This document shows, piece by piece, positions 20,713 through 32,487 of a stretch of 64,000 nucleotides of DNA. The translations under genes and the position numbers were made by a program. The DNA lies in assembly GCF_028476545.1 (NCBI RefSeq), contig NW_026731616.1, positions 215,001 to 279,000 of the forward strand, written 5' to 3'. The stretch's first letter is position 1, and each line of letters begins with the position of its first letter. Under the pieces are notes generated by a model, which was given only the letters and a program-made list of their open reading frames with translations, had not been told where the DNA came from and searched no databases. The DNA comes from Physella acuta. Lineage: Eukaryota; Mollusca; Gastropoda; Physidae.

Positions 20713-20832
20713 CGCACGACAAGAGAGCGCCGACATAAGAGCGCAGACAAAAGAGCGCAGACATAAGAGCGCAGACATAAGAGCGCAGACAAAAGAGCGC
20801 CGACATAAGAGCGCCGACAAAAGAGCGCATTC
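20713..20832. repeat. Short tandem repeat, 14-bp unit
   Basis: About eight copies of AGAGCGC(C/A)GACA(T/A)A. Confidence 0.9.
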
Positions 20833-20914
20833 AATTATAAAAACACATGTTGTAAGCTAAACAAATATGGCATTAAACAATCGGCGGTACGATAAAACGA
20901 CATGTGTTTATTTA

Positions 20915-21090
20915 TGTGTCAATTAATCAGCGGAACACCTTCTCTCTACTCTCGGTTTAGTTGTGTCATTAAATCATCGGAACACCCTCTCTCTACTCGC
21001 GGTTTAGTTGTGTCAATAAATCAGAGGAACACCTTCTCTCTACTCTTGGTTTAGTTGCGTCAATAACTCAGCGGAACGCCTCTACTCTCG
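20915..21090. repeat. Tandem repeat, ~52-bp unit
   Basis: Three to four copies of CGGAACACCTTCTCTCTACT...GGTTTAGTTGTGTCAATAAATCAG. Confidence 0.85.
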
Positions 21091-22100
21091 CTCTCAATCT
21101 ATTCGTGTTTTGATTGAATGCAATCGAATGCGATTAATGATATACCCGCATATGTGTGCTTATGAAGTCTCCCTCACAAACTTAGAAGTCTGTCAGGCAG
21201 ATAACGTGGATGTTACCAATGTTAGTGGCCACAGAATATGAGGCGATAACTTTGTCGGCCCTAGGCCCATTTGCCACTGTTTTACAGAACGTAAGTAGCG
21301 TGACCCTCACATCGAGTAGACTCGTGGGCTTTTTACAGACACGCGCACTGGATCCGAACTCGATACATTTGGTTTACCACCAACATCTCTCTCTGTGTCT
21401 TTAAAGCTTTAAAGATGTCCATGTTTTTTTTTTGTTTTTTTTTTTTGGCTAGAAATTATAATCTATCATAAACTTTTTTTTTCAATAATAAAAAAAAAAA
21501 AAAAAATTATAACAATATCATAAAGATTTACCCGTCTTAACATCTTGTTAAGTCGTCCCTCTGTTACTTTTTTTTTCCTCAGACATTTAATTTACAGCGT
21601 CAGTTGTGTGTGTTCGCTTTAGTATTGATGTCCCTATAAATTAGAGAGTCAGAAATAAGAGTTAGTAATGTCAAATCCAGGTAGCGTCTGAGCGAAAATC
21701 GTCTTAATTGTATGAATTGTTTTAAAATAAAGTTAATGTTATTATGTATAAACTTTATTTTATTTTAAAACACTATATGTAAACCACATTACTTACACCA
21801 ATTTTTGTAATTGCTGTAAATGTTCAATTAAATATTTATCAACCATAATTATTTCATTGAATTATATTTAATTTTATCTGTCTTCGTTCTTTTTAAAAAT
21901 TATATTTAGTAATTCAAATTAAAGTTACTTCCCTTTAACAATTTAAGATGGGAGATTATCCATTGAATGTTATTCCACTCAGATATAGAATTCATCCAAC
22001 TCAAACTTAACACGTTCTTTTAATGTTAACTATAAGCTTGATAGTCCTTTATAAAAAGCATATTTAGTTTTATTTTCATAAAACTAAACTGTTGTCATTA
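21091..22100. other. Intergenic stretch, no gene seen
   Basis: Contains poly-T tracts (21427-21445, 21475-21505), a short retroposon tail-like segment (21573-21630, CAGACATTTAATTTACAGCG) also found at 24085, and a GGGAGATTATCCATTGAATG dispersed-repeat trace. A segment at 21290-21400 resembles 55880-55970. Confidence 0.45.
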
Positions 22101-22104
22101 TTGT

Positions 22105-22775
22105 CTCAGCGTCTTTGGTCTATACGGGGAGTTTCAGTTTCGCTGCCGATAGTTTCCACTATTGCAGAACATTATCTATTTTGGTTTGGCTAAATTTATC
22201 TACTCGAAATTCATCTTCTCTGTACTGGTGTTTGTCTTGTCAGAACTAGAGCTGGTAACGGCAGGCTTTCTTTCGACATAAAACTCGACAGAAAGAACTT
22301 TGCTCTCTTTGGCTGAAGCTGCCTTCAATAGGTTTAAAAATAGTTTAATCTCGGTTTATGATGAGTGCAATTGTCATTCAGTCTAAGAGAATTATGTATA
22401 CCCCATTTAAAAAACAAATATCTAGGGAAGTAAATTATGCCAGAACTGCTAAAATAACTAAACATCACTAAAATATAAAACAACGTCCACCTCACTGTGT
22501 GGCTAGTTAACTAAAACATGTTATTCCACATCGATATACATATTCATTTATATTACATTACAACATTCGACGATTTGTACATTTGAAACTGATTTTTTTC
22601 TTTCTATTTGATGATATCCACGTATATGTGTTCATGAGAATTCGCCCTTTCAGACTAAGAGGTCATATGGCAGAAGAAGTAGAGTTAATATGTTTCTTTG
22701 ACATCGAGATGTGGGCAGCTATCTGGGTCGGTGCTATGTCCAGTTGTGTGAGTCTGGTGATGATTATGGCAGGGG
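22105..22775 (+). repeat. Dispersed repeat arm, inverted partner of 55.1-56.5 kb; includes hAT transposase C-terminal debris
   Basis: Matches the reverse complement of 55730-56510 (GTTTGTCTTGTCAGAACTAG, AAACTCGACAGAAAGAACTT, CGATGTGGAATAACATG) and of 55150-55260 (CACGTATATGTGTTCATGAG, SINE-type 3' core). The CTGGTGTTTGTCTTGTCAGA part corresponds to codons just after the hAT dimerisation domain seen at 56.4 kb. Confidence 0.6.
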
Positions 22776-23955
22776 CTACATAGGGACACTGGATTTGTTC
22801 ACACGACTACATAGGGACACTGGATTTGATCACACGACTACATAGGGACACTGGATTTGATCACATGACTACATAGGGACACTGGATTTGATCACACGAC
22901 TACATAGGGACACTGGATTTGATCACACGACTACATAGGGACACTGGATTTGATCAAACGACTACATAGGGACACTGGATTTGATCACACGACTACATAG
23001 GGACACTGGATTTGATCACACGACTACATAGGGACACTGGATTTGATCACACGACTACATAGGGACACTGGATTTGATCACACGACTACATAGGGACACT
23101 GGATTTGATCACATGACTACATAGGGACACTGGATTTGATCACACGACTACATAGGGACACTGGATTTGATCACACGACTACATAGGGACACTGGATTTG
23201 ATCACACGACTACATAGGGACACTGGATTTGATCACACGACTACATAGGGACACTGGATTTGATCACACGACTACATAGGGACACTGGATTTGATCATAC
23301 AACTACATAGGGACACTGGATTTGATCACACGACTACATAGGGACACTGGATTTGATCACACGACTACATAGGGACACTGGATTTGATCACATGACTACA
23401 TAGGGACACTGGATTTGATCACACGACTACATAGGGACACTGGATTTGATCACACGACTACATAGGGACACTGGATTTGATCACACGACTACATAGGGAC
23501 ACTGGATTTGATCACACGACTACATAGAGACACTGGATTTGATCACACGACTACATAGGGACACTCGATTTGATCACACGACTACATAGGGACACTGGAT
23601 TTGTTCACACGACTACATAGGGACACTGGATTTGATCACATGACTACATAGGGACACTGGATTTGATCACACGACTACATAGGGACACTGGATTTGTTCA
23701 CACGACTACATAGGGACACTGGATTTGATCACACGACTACATAGGGACACTCGATTTGATCACACGACTACATAGGGACACTGGATTTGTTCACACGACT
23801 ACATAGGGACACTGGATTTGATCACATGACTACATAGGGACACTGGATTTGATCACACGACTACATAGGGACACTGGATTTGTTCACACGACTACATAGG
23901 GACACTGGATTTGATCACACGACTACATAGGGACACTGGATTTGTTCACACGACT
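22773..23955. repeat. Minisatellite, 31-bp unit
   Basis: About 38 copies of GACTACATAGGGACACTGGA-TTTGATCACAC, very uniform. Variants (TTGTTC, CATGAC, ACTCG) recur in higher-order order near 23560-23950, a sign of multi-unit duplication. Confidence 0.97.
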
Positions 23956-23999
23956 CTCGGGTTAATGACGTCACAGTTTTTAAAGTAATGTCCCATAAT

Positions 24000-24062
<63 letters not shown>

Positions 24063-25130
24063 CTTATTTTTTTTTTTTTTTTTTGCCTCAGACATGTAAT
24101 TTACAGCGTCAGTTGTGTGTGTTCGCTTTAGTATTACAGTTTTCATCACCGGCTTGTGAGGACTGACACAGATTTACAATAGTAATATTTCTTTCTTACT
24201 TGTAGCCTGCTTTCATTCATTTAAGATGGTTTACTTATACAAAGATCTAATACAAAACGTCTAAATATAAAGAAAAAATAAAAATTAAAAACCAACCTGA
24301 AACTGAAAATGCAAATGTGTAATTAAATGATGATTCAAGGGATTTTTTTTCCATCAGCGTGGTGGGCTGAGGGGACGAGAAGGGGGGGGAGAGGGTTGAA
24401 TTTGTTTGTTTTTTTTTAAAATAGAGCTGAAATGAATTTGGGATTACAGAGAACTAAAATGATACAAATTTTAAGCAATCGGAAAAGTTATGTTATTACA
24501 ACGAGACACGTAAAAGCAAACACTCTTCCCTTTCAAACATCTATATCTATACAGTCCTCAATTAGTTTTTTTTTTTTTTTTTTCTTTTTTTTTTTTATTA
24601 TTATTAATTCAATTGTTTTAAACCTTTAAATCAGTAATAATAATTTATTTGATAGATTTTACACAGCATCAAAGACATGAACATCAATTGCATATATAAT
24701 AATCAAATGGAGAAAATTAAATGGCATAAGAACTAGACTAAAATAAGGTGTGCAAACTAGGTTTCTCTTGACTGCTTAGTTTACTCTGCTCTGTCCTTAG
24801 CTGAGGAGTCAAAAGTTCACATTGTAGACAGAAATAGAAACCACCGTGGGAGAAGTGTCTCTGTAATACACATTACTGATCTATCATTCCAAAACTTTCC
24901 ATGACATAAAATTGACCCTTGGCAAAGAGGGCACGCTACCTTGAAAAATCCGCCAGTCCGGTTGAGTGGAGGGAAGTGTGTGTGGGGGGGGGGGGGGAGG
25001 GTGAGGTGTGTATCTCTTTCTACCATTCAGGTTGTGCACTTTTAAAAACCTGGGAAACAGAAGACTGTTCTAATGTTAAATTACTTGGGGGCTGATCGAG
25101 TGATGTTTTGCTTGAGACTGTCGATATTAA

Positions 25131-25280
25131 TTATGCATCTAGTTTATTTGCTTCTTCTGTAGTTCCAATTTTAGTTTCCTGTAAAAGTAGGATGTCAATA
25201 TTGTGTTTATTTATTATGTTGTTTATATAATGTGTTTTGTCCCTAGCCCCCCTGATGTTCAATGTTGCCAGAGTTAGCAT
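25131..25280 (-). pseudogene. LINE ORF2 N-terminal endonuclease remnant
   Basis: Starts at an ATG overlapping the ORF1 stop (ATGCTAA) and reads 49 residues beginning MLTLATLNIRGARDK and including ILLLQETKI, the first conserved blocks of apurinic/apyrimidinic endonuclease domains in non-LTR retrotransposons. It ends at a stop near the deletion, so it is not functional. The overlap suggests stop-restart translation in the parent element. Confidence 0.75.
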
Positions 25281-26590
25281 GAATTATTTGGGGTTTTCTT
25301 TCGAACATCTGTTTCTGGAGGGCTGGATGGTGGTGGTCTTTTAATTCCAAACCTTCCAGCCGTTGGTTTGCTATCCCGTTGGGCCCTGGTCACGAACCTT
25401 TGAGGTGGCTTTACTATAGGTAATTGATTTTTACTTGAACTGATTGCTTGACTATATGACAGTTGACCTGATACCTTTGTTGCTGACATACTTTGTGAGC
25501 TTTTAATTTCCTTTAGCGGTTTCGTTATGTTTTCTGAACTAGAGTTATCTTGAAGAATATGAGTTATTGTTTCGTCGACAGCCTCCAAATTTTCGTGATT
25601 CCCATCTTTTTGAGACCCGGTTACTATGGAATTCCTGGTTGCTATTGTCTCCATGGCTTCGGCCTCTATGGTGGTTTCTGTTACGCTTTCGTTAACTTGC
25701 TGCGGTGCTACAGTAGTATGATGTGCTTCAGCTTGGCCATCAACTTCAAAGGCATCTTGTACCTCTCTGTGCCTTGCTTCTCTAAGCATTTCATTTTGTC
25801 TTTCTCCGTCAACATCATAACTGTCCCAATGCTTTAAGAAATTTATATTGTTACTTAGATGCTCCCTAACTTCTTCTTTATCATTTGCATCCCAAGGCTC
25901 AATTGCCCTGTACTGTCCATCTACTAGCTGGACGCCGTCAAGAGCGCGAGTCCTCAAATGCTCACACATTTTAGGCAGGTGCCTGTCTGTGTTGCAGTGG
26001 CAACATTGCATCCTCCTCCCATTGAGGATTATAAGGACTCTGCTTTCTTTGTTGGCCTCATTTGTAAGTATAATATAGTGTGGGACACTCTCCACATCTT
26101 CTTTCTCCAGAGAGATGGTGAATTGGACCACATTTGATTGGTCTATTCTCTTAAATGTTGGTGTTGAGTCCTGACTGCTTATAGATTTCAGAATCGTCAT
26201 TATATCATCGTCACTTGTCTTGGAAGGCAGCCATTTCAGCATGCCCCTTTGCCCAGATTTATCGGCGTGGGTTATTGATATTCTCTGCACTCTGTATCTG
26301 GATGTTACTCCAGGTGGCAAATCTCTGTGAAATTCTTTTAGGTGCATTTTCTCATATAGTTCCTTTGATCTAATGGTGACATACCATTTACGCAGTGTCC
26401 CATAGTTATACAGACCTTCAAATTCAGCTGGTGATAGGCTACATAACATACATAGCTCTCTTTTTAGTTCGTCAGCTGTGAGAGTAGCTAAAGAAAAACC
26501 CTCTTCTATGAAAATCTCTAGAGTTTTTGGTGCATGTCCTGCCATGCCAAACGTAGGCAGGAATAGCCGTTTGATGTATTTTTCCGACAT
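25274..26590 (-). CDS. LINE ORF1 protein (CCHC zinc knuckle)
   Basis: 438 residues from the ATG at 26590 (MSEKYIKRLF); an upstream in-frame ATG at 26719 adds a low-complexity stretch and is less likely. A zinc knuckle CCHCNTDRHLPKMC (C-x2-C-x4-H-x4-C) lies near residue 200-215, followed by an acidic then basic, proline-rich tail ending RKKTPNNSC. ORF1 proteins of this kind bind the LINE RNA and form the ribonucleoprotein. The frame is open throughout, unlike ORF2. LINE clade not assigned. Confidence 0.8.
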   Translation of the reverse strand: MSEKYIKRLFLPTFGMAGHAPKTLEIFIEEGFSLATLTADELKRELCMLCSLSPAEFEGLYNYGTLRKWYVTIRSKELYEKMHLKEFHRDLPPGVTSRYRVQRISITHADKSGQRGMLKWLPSKTSDDDIMTILKSISSQDSTPTFKRIDQSNVVQFTISLEKEDVESVPHYIILTNEANKESRVLIILNGRRMQCCHCNTDRHLPKMCEHLRTRALDGVQLVDGQYRAIEPWDANDKEEVREHLSNNINFLKHWDSYDVDGERQNEMLREARHREVQDAFEVDGQAEAHHTTVAPQQVNESVTETTIEAEAMETIATRNSIVTGSQKDGNHENLEAVDETITHILQDNSSSENITKPLKEIKSSQSMSATKVSGQLSYSQAISSSKNQLPIVKPPQRFVTRAQRDSKPTAGRFGIKRPPPSSPPETDVRKKTPNNSC

Positions 26591-26640
26591 AGTTGTGCGT
26601 GAGGCCCACCCGGGACCAGGCAACATACACAAGAAATAAA

Positions 26641-27700
26641 AAAGAAAAAAGTACTTACAATGTATAAAATGTGAAGAAAAAAAAATAACACACACACAAT
26701 GTTCCAAATGGAAATACACACGAGTTTAAATAAGTAGAGATGAATCGAATAAATAAATATGTATATTTTTTCCAACAAATAGTGATTATGTGGATCCAGA
26801 AATAACCTATAGTACTGTTTAATCATCCTTTACATGTATCATTTCCAACTTGTATTATATATTCTAAAATAAAGCCAATGTGTTTTAATTTTAATCAACA
26901 TACATTTTTATGTAATCAATAAACATAGTTAAATTATTTTTTTTAATTATACATATCCTATTTTTTGTACTACAATTATGTTATTGTACAATGACATTGA
27001 TATCGTTGTATTTTACTGATTATGCCTTAGTTTGGCGATTATGTTTTTAGCTTTTCATTTAATAGTTATTTCCCTTTAATCAAGCTACTTTTATCTTTTG
27101 CCAAGGTTGTTTTTTTTAGCTTTTCGTTAATACAATAATAGTTATCTCCCGTTGAATTAAATTTTCCGTTAATAAATAGTGATCCAGAAATATCTAATTT
27201 TCAAAGCTAAATTAGATTATATGTCTTTTTTTCATGTGACGAAAACAGCCATGGACACACCCTTGGCAATAGACGAGTTAAAAACTCGAGTTGATCGCCA
27301 TAAAGTAGCTAGTTGCACTATTTTTTTTTTTATTAATTAAAATGACAAATAAATGAAAGGGCTGTGATGAGGGGACTTAATGCTGCAAAATGATACCAAA
27401 CGAATGTATATAGGATAAACGGTTCTCTAGACATGACGGTTTTAGTGTAACAATGGCGGGGACAACTAAGCCTATGGTGAATGAAAACAACAATTTGTCA
27501 CGTCGAGAGTAGGGACCATAGAAATAAACCGGGAGTGATATCCCCTTAACTTTCTCGAATATTCTTATTTAACACTACGGGGGATGGGAACTCGAGATAT
27601 AGATACTTTTTTAAATCCCTTTTTACTCTCTCGTATACGAAGTATACAGGAAGTATTGTAATCGTGCAAATTAAATCGAGATGTTTGCAAATCTAGACGT
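26641..27700. other. AT-rich stretch with dispersed-repeat traces
   Basis: Contains TTATTTCCCTTTAATCAAG, GTTATCTCCCGTTGAATTAA and TAGTGATCCAGAAATAT (26990-27200), family hallmarks, and from 27630 the GTATACAGGAAGTATTGTAA repeat also present at 11680. No gene seen. Confidence 0.5.
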
Positions 27701-27704
27701 TTTA

Positions 27705-28381
27705 CAATATGACAACTTGCTGCTCGCGAGCCGCATGTCAAGATGACTGAAGATGCGGGTCTTCAGTTCCTAGCACACATATTTATAATTATATATTTTT
27801 TTTTCAAAACGCATTAAAATATAAAGAAAAACAACTTAAACAATAAAAACACTTATCAGAAATGAGAGTTGGTGAGGTTGAAAGTATACGGACAGACGCT
27901 TAAGCATTAGGCCCAGCCCTACAGCCGTGCTATGGACAGCCACATGACAACAAATCTATGCTCGCCACTGCCTAAGAGCCGACTTTTTTCGATTAGCGTT
28001 AAAAAGGGAATGTTATTTTAATCATAATGCATGGGAAAATACTCATTGGCCAGGGTGTCCGCAAAAATGAAAAAAAAAAAGTTATGGCTGCTAAAGTGGA
28101 GATTGAGATAGTCATATAGTTATATTATTTGTTTGCTAATTTTATCATAGCAGAGCTAGCTAGAACACTTTTTGTGCGAAACAGCAGTATGTTTTTATAT
28201 GAATCAATATTAGTTTATATTGTACACTATTTATTTCAAATCATAAATCCAATTTACTTACCTAATCCTTATCAAATATAACATATATGGAAAAAAAATT
28301 GTTCGTGGCTCTTTAAAAAACTGGGAAAATTAGTAAATTGTAACTTTTGGCTCTTCTGTCTCAAAATATTGCCGACCCCTG
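27705..28381 (+). mobile_element. Decayed non-autonomous hAT element
   Basis: Left part carries CTCGCGAGCCGCATG and right end ATTGCCGACCCCTG, the inverted partner of CAGGGGTCGGCAACC found intact at 28637. The left terminus is degraded and no duplication is visible. Interior AT-rich without coding frame. Confidence 0.55.
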
Positions 28382-28636
28382 ACTTAACCTACTATTTTCA
28401 TACTACAGCCACAGTTCAGTGGATAAGATAATATTATACACTGCATCTTTCTATTTTACTACAGGCATTAAAACCTTGCCAGAGTAAAGTGTTTATCGCA
28501 CCTGGTCAAAAACCGCTATTCTATAAGGTTGTAAACGGTGTGCACTAAATTGAAACTTAGTCATCAGACCTTAATAATAGTACGTCTAGTAATACTTTAC
28601 TAGAGTCTATATTCCCTGTAGAGAAGCGGTATAGAC

Positions 28637-28780
28637 CAGGGGTCGGCAACCTGCGGCTCGCGAGCCGCATGCGGCTCTTTTGATGTCAAGATGCGGCTCT
28701 CCAGCTCCTTGCACAAATATTAATAGCTATAAACATTTTTCGGGGGGGGGGGGGGGGGGGGGGCTATAGATGACTGAAAT
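28637..28780 (+). mobile_element. Left end of a hAT element (CAGGGGTCGGCAACC)
   Basis: CAGGGGTCGGCAACCTGCGG followed by CTCGCGAGCCGCATGCGGCT and, after ~105 bases, a G tract of 22. No matching right end is seen downstream; the following sequence belongs to another repeat. Confidence 0.65.
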
Positions 28781-28784
28781 AGAC

Positions 28785-29115
28785 GAACGTTTTTTACTTA
28801 GTTAAAACATAAAAAATTATTGGTAATTGTAATTATAATTTACAAAGGCAATTTTAAATGTGCTAATGTTGCCTTGAAATGTATTATTTTATCAATACAA
28901 GAAAAAACAACACATAATGATTTTATTGTTTGTGAGATTAACCATAAACATGGAAAACATAAAGTTTTATTTTGTTAGGGTTGGGTGGGTGGTGGTTGGG
29001 TGCTGGGCATGTCAACTCTTTCCGTCTTGGAAATTATCTTTCTCAGGCAAATGTGAAATTTTATGATTTACAAGTGCAAGTTTTTATACGACTCCATTTT
29101 ACCTCTGGAGACAAT
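28785..29115 (+). repeat. Dispersed repeat (second copy 63680-64000)
   Basis: About 320 bases match the window's right edge with few differences (AATGTTGCCTTGAAATGTAT, GTTAGGGTTGGGTGGGT, GTGCTGGGCATGTCAACTC). No coding frame is conserved between copies. Confidence 0.85.
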
Positions 29116-30560
29116 GGATGCACCAAGGGAGTTGGAATCCTGGGGTAACTTACCAGGTCATTAAAGTGGGGGATCGTGTATTAGTGGATCTTTTTTTTTG
29201 CTCACTGAATGATAAAAGTCCCGTGTGAGCGTGTCATTGTAAACTGTGTGGAATGGTTTCTCTCTGTGTGTGTGTGTGTGTGTGGGGGGGGGGGTTGAAA
29301 GTGTATTCATTGGTGTGGAGTGGTAACATCAAACTATCCTGAGGTAAGGAACCAGATATTGGTTCAGTCAAAATATATCACGACAAAATATTTATAGTAT
29401 TTAGGATTATGTTCCGATTATGTTATTCAAATTTACCTTTTAAAAAAAAAACAACGTGATTGCAATTTAATTTTTATTCATTATTAAAATTTTACACTTA
29501 ATAATTGTGACAAACGGTTTGTTGCAGAGATATGTAACATTATATCCATATTTCAATTGGAAAAAATAACATTCGTTAAATAAAACTTAGTTTCGATAAA
29601 CAGAGTAGGTGTGCGTGTTGTCTTTGTTATCGTTGCATAGAAACACATTTATTTTCCATTAACTAATTTGTTGATAGTTTCCGTCTACTATCGCATCTTC
29701 AATACTTGGTGAGATTAGACGTTTAATGCACTGACTTACAGTTTAATGATGCCCATTATTTTTTTTTTGTGTCCCTTAATTACAAGAGATCCAGAAATAA
29801 CATTATGTCCATAGAGACTACACAATTAAAGAAAAGTAAACTAATTTGTTTAAAAGTTTATTCTTTTAAAACTAATGTGTTTACTATTACAAACAACATT
29901 CGCTGTTGAGTTTGCAATATGTTTCATTTATTATTTTGACAATATCTTAAAATACTTATAACGATAAGTTGTTGGTATCATGTTATAACATCTAAAGAAT
30001 ATTGTTTTTGTTTTAATCCATGTCTTAGTTATGTTTAATAATTTAAGCTATTCGTGCATAAGTTATCTCCCATAAATTACGTCTTTGCGTTTTAATATTT
30101 TTAAATGGGACATAATTCGTTGGTAATTCAATGTATAACAATCTCAAATACCTTTAACTAAGATTGCCTGCTTTTTTATTAAGATAAACGTATATTTAAA
30201 TAGGTCTTCGTTGATTAATTAACATACTTGAAAATAATGGAGAAGGCGTCATTATCAATAGAAAGACCAAATACATTAGTCTCCGTTGTAGTTTTTAATA
30301 TTTATTATTAGATCGCATGCAATATCAGATCGAGTAAAAATTGTATCTAAAATACTCTTTATCGCAAATTACACTTCTTATTAGTTTCCTTTCATATTCA
30401 TCAACCTCTCCTAAATGATTTAATATTGCACCTGTAGGCTGGAATCTATAACATTCGTAAACTTTTTTTTTTAAACAACTTTGAAAAATTTAAGAAAATT
30501 TACACTGTACAATTATAGCTAAAGACAGCCCACCTTAAATCAGGTAGATTCCGTTCTGGA
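29116..30560. other. AT-rich stretch with dispersed-repeat traces
   Basis: Shows a TG microsatellite (29268-29295) and degenerate family motifs (GTGTCCCTTAATTACAAGAG-ATCCAGAAAT at 29770; AGTTATCTCCCATAAATTAC at 30060). No exon matching the cysteine-rich family was found. Confidence 0.45.
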
Positions 30561-30566
30561 ATTCAC

Positions 30567-30617
30567 CTGCAGCGAGCACAACACCACAAGAACTGTGACA
30601 AATATGGTATATTTCAT
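30567..30617 (-). pseudogene. Orphan exon 1 of the cysteine-rich peptide family
   Basis: ATG followed by 17 codons (begins MKYTIFVTVLVVL) closely matching exon 1 of the gene at 11501; the upstream TATA-like region also matches. The donor (CTGCAG|GTGAAT) lies 10 bases earlier than in paralogue 2, giving phase 0 in place of phase 1, so it would not join the family's exon 2 in frame. No exon 2 or 3 was found between 24 and 30.5 kb. Probably a partial gene duplicate. Confidence 0.65.
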
Positions 30618-30699
30618 TCTCGGTGTACCAAACAATTACAAGACGTCTCGATAATTCTAGCTTTAATACCATAATAACTTCCAGATTAGTAAGAGATGT

Positions 30700-31775
30700 T
30701 ATCATATTTGTATTTTTTATTAAACGGCCGATAGTTTAGTAATTATAGCTACTTCAGCGGTTTTTTTACACTACTAAAACACGTATGCTACAGAATGCAA
30801 AGCTTTTCTACCAAATTAAACTTTGGTTTAACATAAGCATTGTACCGGCTATTGCGATTTCATTTGACGAAGAAAAAAGATAGGCCACACAGCAGGTAAG
30901 TTGTCAATTATATATTACCGAGACAATGTTTGAGCCATGTGCTAAGAATGAATGCAGACATTGACTAGGTTTGTTCTCATAAGATTTTAAATTATAATTA
31001 TATTTTTTTTTAATTTGCAACGCTGCTTTTAAATGTTGTTTTATATCTTTCAACTTTAAAATATAAAGCTTTTGTTTATTTGAAATTAAACATAGACATG
31101 GAAGACATGAAGTTTAATTGCGGTTTAATGATGTCATTTAATTAATTCATGATTTTTTTTTAGATGTGTCCCCTAACTGCTAGTGATCCAGAAGTAAACA
31201 TAGTAAAAAATTTGATGTTAATTTTCAAGGAAATTATTTGGATTTTAAAGGCGTATTTTATATTAACGCTAATGTGTTTTAGTTTATGCTTTCAAAAACC
31301 AATGGCTGTTGGGTATTCCTTATCTTAAAATTTATTATTTTGACAAGATTACGAATTCATTAACAATGTTAAGTTATTATGATTATGTAATAACATTTAC
31401 TTCATTTTATTGTGTTTTTCATAAATATTTTAATGTTGGATTATTTTGGCTATTTGTATATTAGTTATTTCTCTTATAGAACTTTAGCATTTTATGTTTT
31501 AGAATTTTAAAAGAAAGATAGGGATCTAACTCCTACGTTGGTAAATCAATGTCCATACACTCGTGTTTACATAACGTGAGTCGGGATTCAAACCTGTAAC
31601 TCTTGGGTTAACGACGTCACATTGTTTTTTAATAGTATGTCCCTTATATATGGGGAGCCAAAAATAATTAAAAGAAATATAACAACATATGATTTAAGGA
31701 AATATTTCTAACTTGAATGATTCATTCTACAAGTAAACATATGGTGTTTGTAATTTTATTTTACTCACATTCTTA
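30700..31775. other. AT-rich stretch, SINE-head trace
   Basis: A reverse tRNA-like B box (GGTTTGAATCCCGACTC on the minus strand, 31570-31605) and a TAGTGATCCAGAAGTAA family motif at 31180. No gene seen. Confidence 0.4.
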
Positions 31776-31779
31776 AGTA

Positions 31780-32487
31780 GTTAGCTGTTAACGTGTAGCA
31801 GTAGGTTCAGTTAAATCGTTGTTGATTGGGAGTATCGTTTGTAGAGCTTGGTGAAGTTAGGTGAGGTGTGTCGTAGTTCTGGAGAATTGAGTCTGTTGAT
31901 TTTTAGGTATCGAAGTTTGAAATGTGATGTGGATGTAGTAGAGTTTACAGTTAACGCGAGTTGAGTATTAATACTTATAATACTAGCTGTTATTACACTG
32001 ATTTTTACTATAGTAAACATCTGAGTTAGATTTCCTATTTTTGAGTTTACTTTGCAAGTTAGCGGTCAGTCGAATTTGAAAAAATTCGATATCATCGTAG
32101 AATTAGGCATTGAATTATCTCCCGTTTAATATTAAAAGAAAGGAATATTTGTTTCAAGGGACATAACTCATTAATAAACAGCTAGTATAATCACACAGAA
32201 CTACAATGAATTTTAAAAAAAAAACACAAAACGTCGCTTTAAATTTCATTTTACACTGTTCATACGGATTGTCATTTTTGTTTCATTCTTGTCAATAACA
32301 TTAATTCGTCATATAGACTTCTTTAAAACTTAAGTTTATTTAAAAAAAAAAGACATTAGCTTAAATATAACATTCGTTCCGACAATTTCGATTTCTAGTA
32401 ATAAACTATGCTGTTAGATCTAGAAAATCTATATCGTCTCTCGTCGGCTATATCTGGATCCCTAATAATAAAAGGATAAATTAAATA
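31780..32487 (+). repeat. Dispersed repeat, long copy B, split by a LINE
   Basis: Collinear with 14390-15080. Continues after the LINE at 34412-34640 (TTGACTGTCGGTCCGTCACA...GGAGCTGTTAATGTTACG). The part beyond matches 57200-57420 in reverse. Confidence 0.8.

Larger units (their letters stand above)
24001..26640 (-). mobile_element. Internally deleted LINE with poly-A tail (minus strand)
   Basis: Reads on the minus strand from about 26640 (GC-rich 5' leader, ORF1) through the start of an ORF2 endonuclease to a 3' segment ending CATGTCTGAGGC and an A-rich tail of ~80 bases (24001-24083). Nearly all of ORF2, including the reverse transcriptase, is missing between about 25080 and the 3' segment. 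The other copy (32488-34411) has the same deletion, so it was inherited and the shortened form was itself retrotransposed. Confidence 0.75.

Noticed and set aside
26518-26826. 102-codon frame upstream of LINE ORF1
   Set aside because: Hydrophobic, AT-driven composition overlapping ORF1 in another frame; no support.
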